The translations under genes were made by a program, and so were the position numbers. From contig NW_001865042.1 of NCBI RefSeq assembly GCF_000002865.3, forward strand, positions 1,222,207 through 1,286,206: a stretch of 64,000 nt of DNA. The letters run 5' to 3'. This DNA is from Monosiga brevicollis MX1 (lineage: Eukaryota; Opisthokonta; Choanoflagellata; Craspedida; Salpingoecidae). Within the stretch, counting starts at the first letter, position 1. Each line of letters begins with the position of its first letter. The notes under the pieces are model-generated. The model made no database searches. It was not told the DNA's origin and saw only the letters and a list, made by a program, of their open reading frames with translations. Positions 23,401 to 32,956 of the stretch are shown piece after piece.

Positions 23401-24932
23401 AAGCAGGGCGTAGTTCAAATTTCAGGGAAGTGAACCTGGCAGACCCACAGCACAATGCCAAGCACGACTCAGGCGGGGCAGGGTAGACATTCGCTTACCC
23501 AATGTTGACACGCTTCTTTTCTCCGCCGGAGACGCCACGTCGGGTCTCGCTGCCAATGATGGTGTTTTCGGCTTTTTTCAAACCCAGTTCGCGAATGACC
23601 TGTGGTGCCGAGGAAAGCCTCACATTAAAGGCCTGCTCCGTAGCATGACTGACGGGTGCGCGGAGATTAAAGGTTCGGAGCAGGAACCAACCATGTCCAC
23701 ACGTTCTTTCTTGTCTTCACGACTCATCTTGCCTGGCAATCGCAGATTGGCCGAGAGCATGATGGTCTCGCGGACTGTGAGCTCTATCTCCAGTGTCCAG
23801 TGGAGAAAGGTGAAATGACTAGGTGAGAAGGTGCTTGAAGCGTTTACCGGTGTTAAACAGCAAGGGAAGCGAGACGGACCAGCGAAGAAAACGTCCTCCT
23901 GCAAGACATAGGCTGAAATCCGACGAAACTCGCTGACATCGCGTTTATGCCCATTGACAAGCACCTCGCCTGATGTGTCGCCCTTGCCACGAGCATCCAA
24001 ACGGCCTGCCAGAATCTGTAGCAAAGCAACAAGATACCTCGTCAAACCACGAGTCCAGAGTCTTGGTTGGCAGTCCACTCGTGGGGCCCACCAGCGATCG
24101 ACCACCTACGTTCAAGAGCGTGGTTTTACCGGCCCCGGAGGAGCCAATAATGCTGAGGAGACTGGCCGGCTCTACTTGACCAGAGAGTCCCTTGATGATC
24201 TGGCGTGACTCGTCAGGGCCCTTGTGTTTCTTGGTAACCACGTCAAAGCGAATGTCCTTGAAAGTTAGTGTGAGAGGTTTGACGCGACGGGTTTCGTTGA
24301 AAACGCTTTCCTGACGATCAGCGCGGTGTAGCTTGACAACATCTGGATCCAAAGGATCTAGGCTGCACACGGGTTGAGGTCCGAACAAGCAAGTGAGTGC
24401 GACCTCATGGTGACTTTTTTTTTGAACAAGCATTGAGTTTTCAACGCAAAGGGTGGCATGTCATCACGCACTAGAGATCACCGTCGCGAGGATCTATGTC
24501 CTTTTTGCCCGATGCAAGAGCAGAGCTGGATCCAGCGGGATGAGAAGAATGGGACGATCTTGGAGCTGAGGACTGGTTGTTATTGTTTGGCGTCTCTTGA
24601 ACCAGCTGGCCTCGTTCAAGGGAGCGGCCTTGAAAGAAGCGGTCGCGGCGCTCGCGCTTGAGCTCATCTCCCTTGGGATCGTTGGCACGAGTGATGGAAA
24701 CATGACCCGGCTTGGGGGTGCCGGGGCTGTTGAGGGGTTGGTCCTGGTTTACACCAAAGACTCGCGAGTTGAGGCGATCGAGGTCCACCACGTATGGATT
24801 GCCACTGATTGAGCTGCGACCTGGGCCCGATGTCCGCTGCATGTCTTGGTGGCTGGTGGATAGCCCGGTGGGCCGACCGGGGCGGCTCAGGCCAGCCCGG
24901 GCGGGTGGGCCGCGGCCAGCACCCTCATCCAT
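20419..24932 (-). CDS. ABCG (White/Brown) half transporter
   Basis: This is a reverse-orientation ABC half transporter (ATPase first, membrane domain second), an ABCG layout that works as a dimer to export lipids or other hydrophobic molecules. The ATG at 24932 starts a polar Ser/Pro/Arg-rich cytosolic exon. After an intron comes [12 protein letters not shown] and Walker [13 protein letters not shown]. The Q-loop region is [11 protein letters not shown]. Then come [16 protein letters not shown], the signature [12 protein letters not shown], Walker B PTLVFCDE and the H-loop TVIATIHQ. The linker has [15 protein letters not shown] and [12 protein letters not shown]. The membrane domain has [81 protein letters not shown] and a last segment [20 protein letters not shown]. 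It ends at 20419. Many short introns; some junctions in the linker are approximate. Confidence 0.9.
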
Positions 24933-26581
24933 GCTGTCGGTTGCAAGTCTTCAAAGGCACCGGTCGGAGGGCGCAATGTATGGATGTGCACTTGGGCAGA
25001 GACGGACACCAGCAGATGTGGTGGTGGAGCGTGTCTCAAGAGCGAAAATGGCAGTCCCGCAGGCTGGCCCTCGTACATGTGGGGAGTGAATAGGGCAAGC
25101 GGTGCCTTGGCAGGCTGCTCATCGAATCTGGGTCCGGCGTTGGTAATGCCCGAGGTGGCCAGGGGGAGGGGAGGGGCACGAGAGCAGTGGTGTCGCATTC
25201 TGGGTTGCAGCCCACGAAGGGGGACCTGCAACTCACTCGCGTTCACGTTCATGAGTGTGTGATTTGGTCGGCTCCTGTGGTGACCCTCCTCCCGTTTGGA
25301 GCTTTTGGTGGTTTGGGCAAAATTTTGTTGTGAGACATGTCGGGTCCACTGAGTCTGGAAAGCAGGACAATTTGGTCTTCCAAAGCCTTGAAACCGCACG
25401 CAGCCATCTTTCAAGTGACCTTGGCAAGGATCAACACAGTGAGCAAAGAAGGGTCAGGGCAGCTGCCGACCTGCCTTCTCATCATCACATGTGACGAGTG
25501 CATGAATCTCTGACTACGAGATGATGTTTGTCGATGCTTCAGCATCAATCCCCATCATCACGATCGTGGTCAAACGCCTTCCTGGTCACGGTCTACGTCA
25601 GGATGGTGAAGAAACACGCGTGCACATTGTGCAAACCCAGAAACCTCATTGTTGTCCTTCTTCTTGCCCGTGTCCTTGCACCCTTTGGGCAAATGGCAGG
25701 GACAGTCCACAAGGGCTCCAAAACTCTTATTTTCTTTTGTTCGCAAAAGAGAGAGAGGGAGAGGAGAGAAAAATGAATTGGTTTGAAAGCGAGAGAGACC
25801 TTTGCAACCCTCATCACACAACACACACACACACACACACACAGTGTAAAACGGCTGACATGATGACAATTCAGTGCGTGCTGCGATCAGTTGGACAGTC
25901 TCTGCAACAAGTCAGTACATGATGGTGTTGAAAACGTATAAAAGTCGATGTAAAGGGACTCTTAGTGGGCAAGAGCGATGTGTACCAGATCGTAGCATCG
26001 GCGGGACCGGGGAGACCAGTGCACTTGCTGGGCGACAGCTGGACGGGTTGTATCGGGGCTGTAGACGGGTGGTCGCCGGACGGCCGTTTACTTGCCTGTG
26101 ATGTTGTTGAGCTTGTACCGTTACCATGCGGATTCCCTGGTCCCCAGCGCAGCTGTTGTACGGTGGCTCTTGCCAACCCTTGCTCGATGTCCCCTCGTCA
26201 GCTTCAGAGAAAGGTACAAAGGCAGGGACGCAGCGGAAAGGATCTGCATGGCTTGGCCCACAGTTCGTGGTGAGGGGCTCAGCGCTTGCCGGGGCTACAA
26301 TAGCGTGGTGGCCGCTTGGACACCTGGTTCCGCAGCATATTGGCGCCAAGAGGGCCAAGGCATGTTGGCAGTTTCGCAACTGGCGCCATCTCGTTTTCCT
26401 GGCGGCGCGCTCGCTCTCCGATACCGATCTGTGGTTCATCAGGGTTTGCTACACTAGTCAAGCTGGTGTCAGACTCGTATTTGTGTTGCGATTGGACCTC
26501 CCGCGTTTGTTGGGGGGATCCAGCAAATGAGGGTGAGGGAGGTAGGCATTCAACTGGCGCCTCTGCGTGATATCCCCCAAC
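24933..26581. other. Long divergent intergenic region, no confident gene
   Basis: This spacer of about 1.65 kb separates two divergent genes and is long for this locus. It has a short GA stretch (about 25749-25770) and a CA microsatellite (about 25824-25842). A minus-strand open frame across 26279-26914 is Pro/Ser/Gln-rich but overlaps the signal-peptide exon of the next gene. Other frames have no domain content. It may simply be two large promoters. Confidence 0.4.
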
Positions 26582-29500
26582 ATGGGGCGGACCTGGCTGC
26601 GTCTCGGCTCTGCGCTGGTCTTGGTGTGCCTGTTGCACGTTCATGCCGCTGAGGCTGATGATTGCCAGACCATAGTTCAGCAGGATCATCTTCGCGCCGC
26701 TTCGTTCGACACACAAGCAAACGGATGGGTCACGACCGCAACGTGGGGCGATGAGCTGGCCAACGCAACCTTTGATGCAGCTTTGCCAGTCCAGTTGTTC
26801 CCAGATGCTGCTGTCTTTGACAACATCACTCGTCAGATTGACTTGCGCTACACCGCCACAGCTAGCTGGCAGCTGGTCTACATGGGCCCCAGCCCCGAGG
26901 TTCTGGCTCACCACTCACCCCTGGTCGTGGGCATCCGTGCACAAGTGGCTAATTCTGCTACTTGGTACCAGCTGGATCAAGTCACGCTGACATCTGGCAC
27001 AGCCCTGGCCCGCCGTTTAATCGTGTCTCTCGACGCCTTTTGCGGCCATCACCTCCAATTAGGCCTCTTTGTTGCGAGCGGGCAGTGGCCTGTCGGCTGG
27101 GCCATGCCTTTAGTGGGCTCAAGATTCGACCTTCAGACGTGTCCTCGTGGCCCGCAGCCGTCCACAGAGGCTCCAGGGGCTGCCGATGCCAACTGTTCGA
27201 AACTTGACTACGTGCGTGCCATATTTGAGGAGGCTGACTTGGCCGCAGAAACTGGCTCGTTGTCCTTCGACGGTCCTTGGCACGAATTGGACCGATGGCC
27301 TCAAAGCGCCCGCGATGGCTTTGTGACCATGGGTGCTGGCACGCTCCAACTTCAAAGCTCTACAGGCACGGTTGGGGTAGCTCGCTCTTTTGATCTCACC
27401 CAAGTGCCGCAAGCTACGCTCGTTCTATGCTACGCTTGGGGCAACATCTCGACTCTGGACTCGCACATTGGTGTAGACTTGCAGCTACGCTCGGCAGATG
27501 CACCCCTTGAGACGTGGAGTCGCCTTTTGCCACCACCACTGGATGCTACCCGGGCTTGCATCAACATCGACCTTGCTGCTTTGACGGGAACTCGCGTGAC
27601 CATTCACATAGCTCTGGTTGGAGCCCCAGATGCGGTTGCCTCGACTGTACACTTTGCTATTCACGACGTTATCGTCTTGGCATCATCTTGTTATGACCAA
27701 GCCACTTTGCTCGCTCTCTTTGGCTACACTCCTGAAGAAGAACAAGAGGTCCCGCGTGAAGCAACGACTGAGGAGCCGGAAACAACTCCTCCAGCCGTGG
27801 AGACAACAACCACGGCATGTACAAATCAGACTTGCCGCTGCAAGCCCGATGCTTATGAGCATGGTCGACTGAGCGCGGCAGGTTGTTATCGCTGCACTTG
27901 TTTGCCACTTCCATTCTCCAGCACACTTTCCGATGCAACAACCACTTTCAGTACGAGTACTTTCCTGCCTTCAAGCTCCGCGAACACGAGCACTACGAGC
28001 GCAACCACGTCCTCAACAGCGACAAGTACCGCATCGCTCTCGAGCACCACCTCCAGAAGCATGGCCACTTCCACTCGTAGCTCGAGCTCCAGTGCCAGGT
28101 CGACCACGACGGTTATGTCCACCACAACGGGGACTGTCTCGGATGTGACGAGCGCTGGGGCTTCCTCAACTGGGGCACGTAGTTCAAATGCGCCCTCAAC
28201 AAGCTCAGCGCGCGGCAGCGACACGCCCATACCCAGTACAACTTCTTCAGCAGAAACGACGTTTGCCCCCGAACCAACTCTCCTACCAACTCCTATGCCA
28301 TCGACGCTGTTCCCGACCTCAAGATCCAGCTCACACAGCATCTCTACCACTACGTCTACAGCTTTGTCCACATCCACGTCAACGTCCACGTTGACCTCTA
28401 CCTCGACCTCTACCTCGACCTCTACCTTGACCTCTACCTCGACCTCTAGCTCTAGCTCTACGTCTACGTCTACCTCAACCACGACCTCCACCTCCACCTC
28501 CACCTCCACCTCTACCTCCACCTCCACCTCCACCTCCACCTCTACCTCTACCTCCACCTCTACCTCCACCTCTACCTCCACCTCGACCTCCACCTCGACC
28601 TCGACCTCGACCTCGACCTCGACCTCGACCTCGACCTCGACCTCGACCTCGACCTCGACCTCGACCTCGACCTCGACCTCGACCTCGACCTCGACCTCGA
28701 CCTCGACCTCGACCTCGACCTCGACCTCGACCTCGACCTCGACCTCGACCTCCAATTTTACTTCAAACCCGCATCCTGCTAGTGCCACCAGCTCCTCAAG
28801 TTCAACTTCTAAACAAACATGGACAGAGGCTCCGGTCAAGTGTTCGTTCAACGTGGTCGAGGATGAGTTTGATGGCTCAAGTCTCAGCCATACTCCTGTT
28901 CTTGAGTCCGACGACGCAGGGAACGTCCTTTCACCTTGGGTGGCCACCACGCGCAATGGCGCTGTCTTCTCGGCGACGACCGCCTGGCTTGCACAAGGTT
29001 CGCTGTGGCTGCAGCCAACACCTCACATTCAGCCTATTGTTTCGCGCCAAATAGATCTTCGCAGAGCCTCGCAGGCCTCCGTGAAGCTCTACTATCGTGT
29101 CTTGGGCATGGGCTCGGCAGTTGTGGAACCAGTCGCCATCCAAGCTCGCACCGTCGGAGCAAGTGACTGGCAACAACTACATGTTCTGGCTTCCGATCTC
29201 TCCTTTGCTGGCAGGGCGCAAACTGCTCGCATCGGGCTGGCGCCGTTTGTGGGCAAAGTGATGGAGTGGCGCTTCACCACAACCTTTGTACCAGCCAGCC
29301 CGGCTCTTGTGCTGCGCATAGACAATTTGCAGCTAGTGATGACCACTTGCGTGTGGCCTGCCCCTGACATCCCTTCGACCGCCTCCTTCACTCCGTCCTC
29401 GACGCACGACAAGACAGCCTCACTTGCACCATCCTCTTCGACCTCGATCCGCCACACTCACACCGCAACGGATAGTGTCAGGACCACTCGAAGCATTGAA

Positions 29501-29905
29501 GATCTTGGTAGGACTGACACGCCTGCCCTGTTGACCACGAGGCGCCCCATCGCGGTATCGTCCACGGCAGGGACGGCGGCACCATCCACTGCTGCTCTGT
29601 TTTCGACGCCAAAAGCTGATGAAGCTGTGGGTATCTCAGCAGCCGTCGACGACGGCGAGCAGGCCACGGGCGCCTCAGTCCGTGCTCACGAGGGCTTGAT
29701 GGCAGGAATGGTAGCTGTGATTGCGTTGGTCTGCGGAACTCTTGTGGCTATCGTGGCTATAGTCCGACGGCGGCGGCGGCGGCGTGAGCACGCAGCACAA
29801 GGCCACAGTCAAATTGATGTGGACAGCCTAGAGTTTGATGAAGATCCTTGGATCCAGGCAAGCCAAGCAAGCCATCCTCAAGCTGAGCTTGAGCCAATGC
29901 CATGA
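26582..29905 (+). CDS. Mucin-like single-pass membrane protein with reelin-like modules
   Basis: This is a single-exon protein of 1107 residues. The ATG at 26582 starts a clear signal peptide (LGSALVLVCLLHVHA). The ectodomain carries at least three related modules resembling reelin subrepeats. Their shared line appears as ITRQIDLRYTATASWQLVYM, VARSFDLTQVPQATLVLCY and VSRQIDLRRASQASVKLYYR. A short Cys-rich segment (CTNQTCRCKPDAYEHG, CYRCTCLP) precedes a Ser/Thr-rich stalk of about 280 residues that includes a (Thr-Ser)n tract, a probable O-glycosylated stalk. A single membrane segment, MVAVIALVCGTLVAIVAIV, lies near residue 1050, followed by an Arg cluster and a short acidic tail. It is probably a cell-surface adhesion or matrix protein. 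The reelin assignment is by eye. Confidence 0.8.
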   Translation: MGRTWLRLGSALVLVCLLHVHAAEADDCQTIVQQDHLRAASFDTQANGWVTTATWGDELANATFDAALPVQLFPDAAVFDNITRQIDLRYTATASWQLVYMGPSPEVLAHHSPLVVGIRAQVANSATWYQLDQVTLTSGTALARRLIVSLDAFCGHHLQLGLFVASGQWPVGWAMPLVGSRFDLQTCPRGPQPSTEAPGAADANCSKLDYVRAIFEEADLAAETGSLSFDGPWHELDRWPQSARDGFVTMGAGTLQLQSSTGTVGVARSFDLTQVPQATLVLCYAWGNISTLDSHIGVDLQLRSADAPLETWSRLLPPPLDATRACINIDLAALTGTRVTIHIALVGAPDAVASTVHFAIHDVIVLASSCYDQATLLALFGYTPEEEQEVPREATTEEPETTPPAVETTTTACTNQTCRCKPDAYEHGRLSAAGCYRCTCLPLPFSSTLSDATTTFSTSTFLPSSSANTSTTSATTSSTATSTASLSSTTSRSMATSTRSSSSSARSTTTVMSTTTGTVSDVTSAGASSTGARSSNAPSTSSARGSDTPIPSTTSSAETTFAPEPTLLPTPMPSTLFPTSRSSSHSISTTTSTALSTSTSTSTLTSTSTSTSTSTLTSTSTSSSSSTSTSTSTTTSTSTSTSTSTSTSTSTSTSTSTSTSTSTSTSTSTSTSTSTSTSTSTSTSTSTSTSTSTSTSTSTSTSTSTSTSTSTSTSTSTSTSTSTSNFTSNPHPASATSSSSSTSKQTWTEAPVKCSFNVVEDEFDGSSLSHTPVLESDDAGNVLSPWVATTRNGAVFSATTAWLAQGSLWLQPTPHIQPIVSRQIDLRRASQASVKLYYRVLGMGSAVVEPVAIQARTVGASDWQQLHVLASDLSFAGRAQTARIGLAPFVGKVMEWRFTTTFVPASPALVLRIDNLQLVMTTCVWPAPDIPSTASFTPSSTHDKTASLAPSSSTSIRHTHTATDSVRTTRSIEDLGRTDTPALLTTRRPIAVSSTAGTAAPSTAALFSTPKADEAVGISAAVDDGEQATGASVRAHEGLMAGMVAVIALVCGTLVAIVAIVRRRRRRREHAAQGHSQIDVDSLEFDEDPWIQASQASHPQAELEPMP
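28360..28755 (+). repeat. Hexanucleotide coding repeat (Thr-Ser stalk)
   Basis: A tandem hexamer, first ACCTCT/ACCTCC and then pure ACCTCG, encodes alternating Thr and Ser. The 3' part (about 28577-28755) is nearly perfect and therefore the youngest or most homogenised. The opposite strand reads as alternating Glu-Val and is open over more than 350 codons, which is a composition effect. Confidence 0.93.
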
Positions 29906-30240
29906 AGCTCAGCCCAGACTGACTTCAGGTGACCTGGGTATATGGTTGTTGTACATGGTTTTTTTTATCCCCGTGTCTTACTTGACTATGACAGGCCATC
30001 CAGTATTTTTTTTCAGGTTGTTGTTGTTGTTGTTGTTGCTGTTGATGCTTTCAAAGACCTTGATCCAGGGCTGATTTTGCGTTGTTTGGCATCGTGCGTT
30101 TAATTGAGTGTTACAAATGAGATGATTCCGAGTCCGGCGGTCAGCAAAAACGCAGAGAACATACACGTGGGAGCAAATGATTGGTCTCGCAGGGAGAGAT
30201 AATAAGATAATGGAGAATGTTTTACCAGTGGTTAGGAATG
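29906..30240. other. Convergent intergenic region
   Basis: These are the 3' flanks of the mucin-like gene and the sulfotransferase. It contains a TTG microsatellite at about 30017-30048 and short T runs. No gene is seen. Confidence 0.6.
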
Positions 30241-31314
30241 TTATGTCTTGCGACAAGCGTAGTCGACGCGATAGACATGCTGGATACGTTGAATAGTGGC
30301 ATTGGTGAGATCGCTCGGTCGGATCGTAAAGTGGGCTACGGTATTGGTATCGACCGTGCCTCCATTGTGCCGTGAGCGGGTCGAATCCTGATTTTGTTGC
30401 AGGTATGTTGAGTTGGCGCGATCGCGAGAGTGCGTCAGACCAGGCCACGGGCAAGTGGTGTTGGACGCCTGGGCAAAGCGAGTCCATTGATGCCAAAGCG
30501 CTTGGAGTACGGCCTCATCCTGAATGTCAGTGATGTAGGTCAAGAATGGCACCGGGGCAGGCGCAATGTTAGGAGAGCGTGTGGGGAACATGAAGGCATT
30601 CATGGGAGCCAGATGCGAGTTCCAGCGCGTCAGCAGCCGCGCCGTCGGTCGAGATTGTAGAATGTGCTGCACCGTCTCGTCTTTGGTGTGATTGGCCGCA
30701 AACGCTATCATCGAGGCCGGCATGTGCCCTAAACATGAAAAAACCAGGATGACGTCGGTACATAAGTTTATTTATGGGTGGCCGGCGGGATGGAGGAGAG
30801 GGTCTGGCAAAAGGAGGCACCCAGAGTGCGGGACAAAGTCTTGAACGTGCTCACCGCGACGCAACACCTCGGCCAGTCCGGAAAGAAAGCGGCCCACAGC
30901 ACTGGGGCGCTCAAGAGCCACGAGCTCACTTGTGGGGAGGCCGTTCAGGGCGCGCAGGCGGCGGAAGATTCGGTATTCACCCCCGGGTTGGCAGGCACAG
31001 GCTGTCCTGACAAGCTGGTTGACGGAGGTCCCGCCGGCCTTGAAGACGTGAACATGACCAAAGTTCCGCTCAGCTGCGTGGGGGAAAATACAAGCAACAA
31101 TCTCATGGTTGTTGGCCGGAAGCTGAGGTAGGCTGTCCGGAGGGTAAAGTTTGCCTGAGGTGTACTGCTGATGGAGGCACTCCTGCCAAGCTGTCAAGCG
31201 GTGTCGGGCGCGCTGCAGCGCCGGCTCAGTGCCAGTCGCCCACAAGCAGTTAATCTGCACGCTGACGACCAGCAGCAAGAGCGCTGATGCATGTGACCGT
31301 GGTTGTCGCTGCAT
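30241..31314 (-). CDS. Sulfotransferase, Golgi type II membrane protein
   Basis: Two exons. The ATG at 31314 starts a short basic tail and a signal anchor (ALLLLVVSVQINCLWA), typical of Golgi sulfotransferases. The 5'-phosphosulfate-binding motif is FGHVHVFKAGGTSVNQLVR. The 3'-phosphate motif is RPSAVGRFLSGLAEVLRRG, where RxxxRFLSG is the usual form. A GTGAGC donor after this joins in phase to an exon starting HMPASMIAFAANHTKD near 30730. The C-terminal exon ends at 30241 (IQHVYRVDYACRKT). Enzymes of this type move sulfate from PAPS to glycans or proteins in the Golgi; the acceptor cannot be read from the sequence. It is divergent from STING, about 360 bases away. Confidence 0.82.
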
Positions 31315-31671
31315 CGTGCAGCCCACTGCTCAGTCCCACCAATGCATTGGGCTGGACAGCTCTGGTCATGGACGAGCCTCGTCCAGCGAGCCAGAGGAAT
31401 GAATGCGGGAGGGAGAGAGAGAGAGAGAGAGGGAGAGAGAGCAATCATCGCCTCGAGTCATCCCTGCATGCATGCATATATCATCCCATCAATTCGAATA
31501 GTTCACTGACTTCGTCAACTTCGTCAACCGCATAGAACGAACGGAACGAGAAACGATGCGTGCACATCCAAATGTACACATGTAATCCGAATGTACATCG
31601 GATGTGCATGTACATCCGGATGTAACTGCCACATCAAAATCTTGTTTGTTCATTACATTTTTTTGTACGCC
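31315..31671. promoter_or_regulatory. Divergent promoter region between sulfotransferase and STING
   Basis: It contains a GA microsatellite (about 31409-31440), a CATG-rich stretch (ATGCATGCATGCATAT-like, about 31466-31480) and, nearest STING, a cluster of ACATC/GATGT words at 31561-31624. This should hold the STING promoter and 5'UTR. Confidence 0.5.
31611..31624. promoter_or_regulatory. Perfect 14-bp palindrome upstream of STING
   Basis: TACATCCGGATGTA is its own reverse complement and ends 47 bases before the ATG at 31672. Related half-sites (ACATCGGATGT, ACATCC) occur just upstream from 31564 on. A dimeric regulator site is inferred; no factor is known to me. Confidence 0.4.
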
Positions 31672-32688
31672 ATGATGGTTAATCTCTCTGATCTTTCACA
31701 TCTCTCTCAGCGCGGCTGGGCCCAGGTCTTTGTGACGCTGGCTGCCGCTGCCATTTCAATCTTCTATTTCTCCTTTTCTCCCTTTGAAGTTGCGGCGGGA
31801 ATTTGTGCTAGCATTGCTGCTGCGGGCGCCGTCCCGCTGCTCTTTGACGCGGTGCACTACTTGATTGCCTTCTGCATCTCAGCGCCGGATGCGCGCCCTC
31901 CGTTGCGGACAGTTTGGACAAAAACGCGGCTCCAGCGCTGGAGTGGGTTGTCGATCCTCACCTTCATCGTCTTGGCGTGCGGCTTGTACTTTGCGAGCCC
32001 CAGCCCTATGAGTGCGAGCAATCTTTTTGCAGTTTTCGCGCTATCCCTTTGCAATTCGGTCTTTTCCGCCATGGTCGCGCCGCGATGTGGGCGCCTGGAG
32101 GTGGTTGATTTGGCCACCCATCCGAATACTGTGCTTTTTAGGGACTTCGGCGCAGCGTCAGCGATGTCATATTGGCATGGCTACCTTCAGCATATTGCCG
32201 GCGACCGTGCCGCTCTCGAAGAACGGTTTCGGGATTCAGATGTGGGCGGCATGCGAGTTCCCCGCAAGCTTTACATTCTGGTTCCGCAGGACTGCGAGGT
32301 CAATGCCTCAGACAACAAGTATGAGGGCCTCAAAGCCACCGAGCACTACATCTCGCCCAAACCCATCACCATAGGCGGGGTGGTTGATCGTGAAATGGGT
32401 AAGCACACCCTCTACACCCCCTCGGAGAGTGCCGAGACTGCGAGTGTGGCGTTTGCCATGGAGCTGGCGAGCCCTCTCAACACGATGAAGAATGCGCTGA
32501 AGGACGCGGCGGAAGGCTTATTGGAGCTGCAGAGTGAGGCCTTTTACCTCACCCTCAGAGGCATTCTGAAGCAGGAGGGCGTTCTTGATCAGGGCAATGA
32601 TGAAGGTATGATCAAACTAGTGTGGGGCAAGAACCGCTCTGAGGTGCTGAAGAAAATGAGAGCGGAGGACCAGTATGCGATGCCATAA
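31672..32688 (+). CDS. STING: STING cyclic-dinucleotide receptor
   Basis: This is a 338-residue, intronless STING homologue. In animals STING is an ER membrane dimer that binds cyclic dinucleotides made by cGAS. The sequence has four membrane segments (about residues 17-36, 39-69, 93-108 and 117-136) and then a cytosolic ligand-binding domain (about 155-338). By-eye alignment to human STING: SYWHGYL (166-172) matches SYYIGYL, so the ligand-stacking Tyr167 is Tyr171; KLYILVPQDC (199-208) matches RLYILLPLDC; MELASPLNTM (263-272) matches LEYATPLQTL, with Thr263 as Ser267; an Arg at 240 may match Arg238. The protein ends soon after this domain, so the C-terminal tail that recruits TBK1 in vertebrates is absent. 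The start is the ATGATG at 31672/31675; an in-frame ATG at 31591 would add 27 residues with no STING-like content. It is convergent with the cGAS-like gene. Confidence 0.95.
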   Translation: MMVNLSDLSHLSQRGWAQVFVTLAAAAISIFYFSFSPFEVAAGICASIAAAGAVPLLFDAVHYLIAFCISAPDARPPLRTVWTKTRLQRWSGLSILTFIVLACGLYFASPSPMSASNLFAVFALSLCNSVFSAMVAPRCGRLEVVDLATHPNTVLFRDFGAASAMSYWHGYLQHIAGDRAALEERFRDSDVGGMRVPRKLYILVPQDCEVNASDNKYEGLKATEHYISPKPITIGGVVDREMGKHTLYTPSESAETASVAFAMELASPLNTMKNALKDAAEGLLELQSEAFYLTLRGILKQEGVLDQGNDEGMIKLVWGKNRSEVLKKMRAEDQYAMP

Positions 32689-32956
32689 ATGCCATTTGGC
32701 ACCTGTTTTGTTGTACGGGGTTTGGTAGGGGAGGAGGCAAGCAGGGATGTACCCGCGAAAGGAAGACTCAAAAAACAGGAAAGGTAGGAAAAGCAAACAG
32801 GGGAAGTCAGCTACATAGCCCACTGGGAAAGAAATTGATTCGTCAGTCGAGATTCTCCAACATTTTGCATCAAAATAAATTGAAGTACATGAACATGACA
32901 TCGTACATGTTGGGAAACTAAACATTCAACGTGTTCCTTGATCTGAAGGAGCATCT
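32689..32956. other. 268-base spacer between STING and cGAS-like gene
   Basis: This is the short tail-to-tail spacer that must contain both 3' ends. It is A/T-rich, with an AATAAA-like word in the plus strand near 32874-32879 (AATAAA), a possible STING polyadenylation signal. Confidence 0.5.

Noticed and set aside
27886-28956. Minus-strand open frame of alternating Glu-Val opposite the mucin stalk
   Set aside because: It is the antisense of the hexamer repeat; the plus strand has signal peptide, domains and a membrane segment.
31591-31671. Upstream in-frame ATG that would add 27 residues to STING
   Set aside because: The added residues have no STING-like content and lie over the palindrome cluster; the ATGATG at 31672 directly precedes the usual short N-terminus and first membrane segment.
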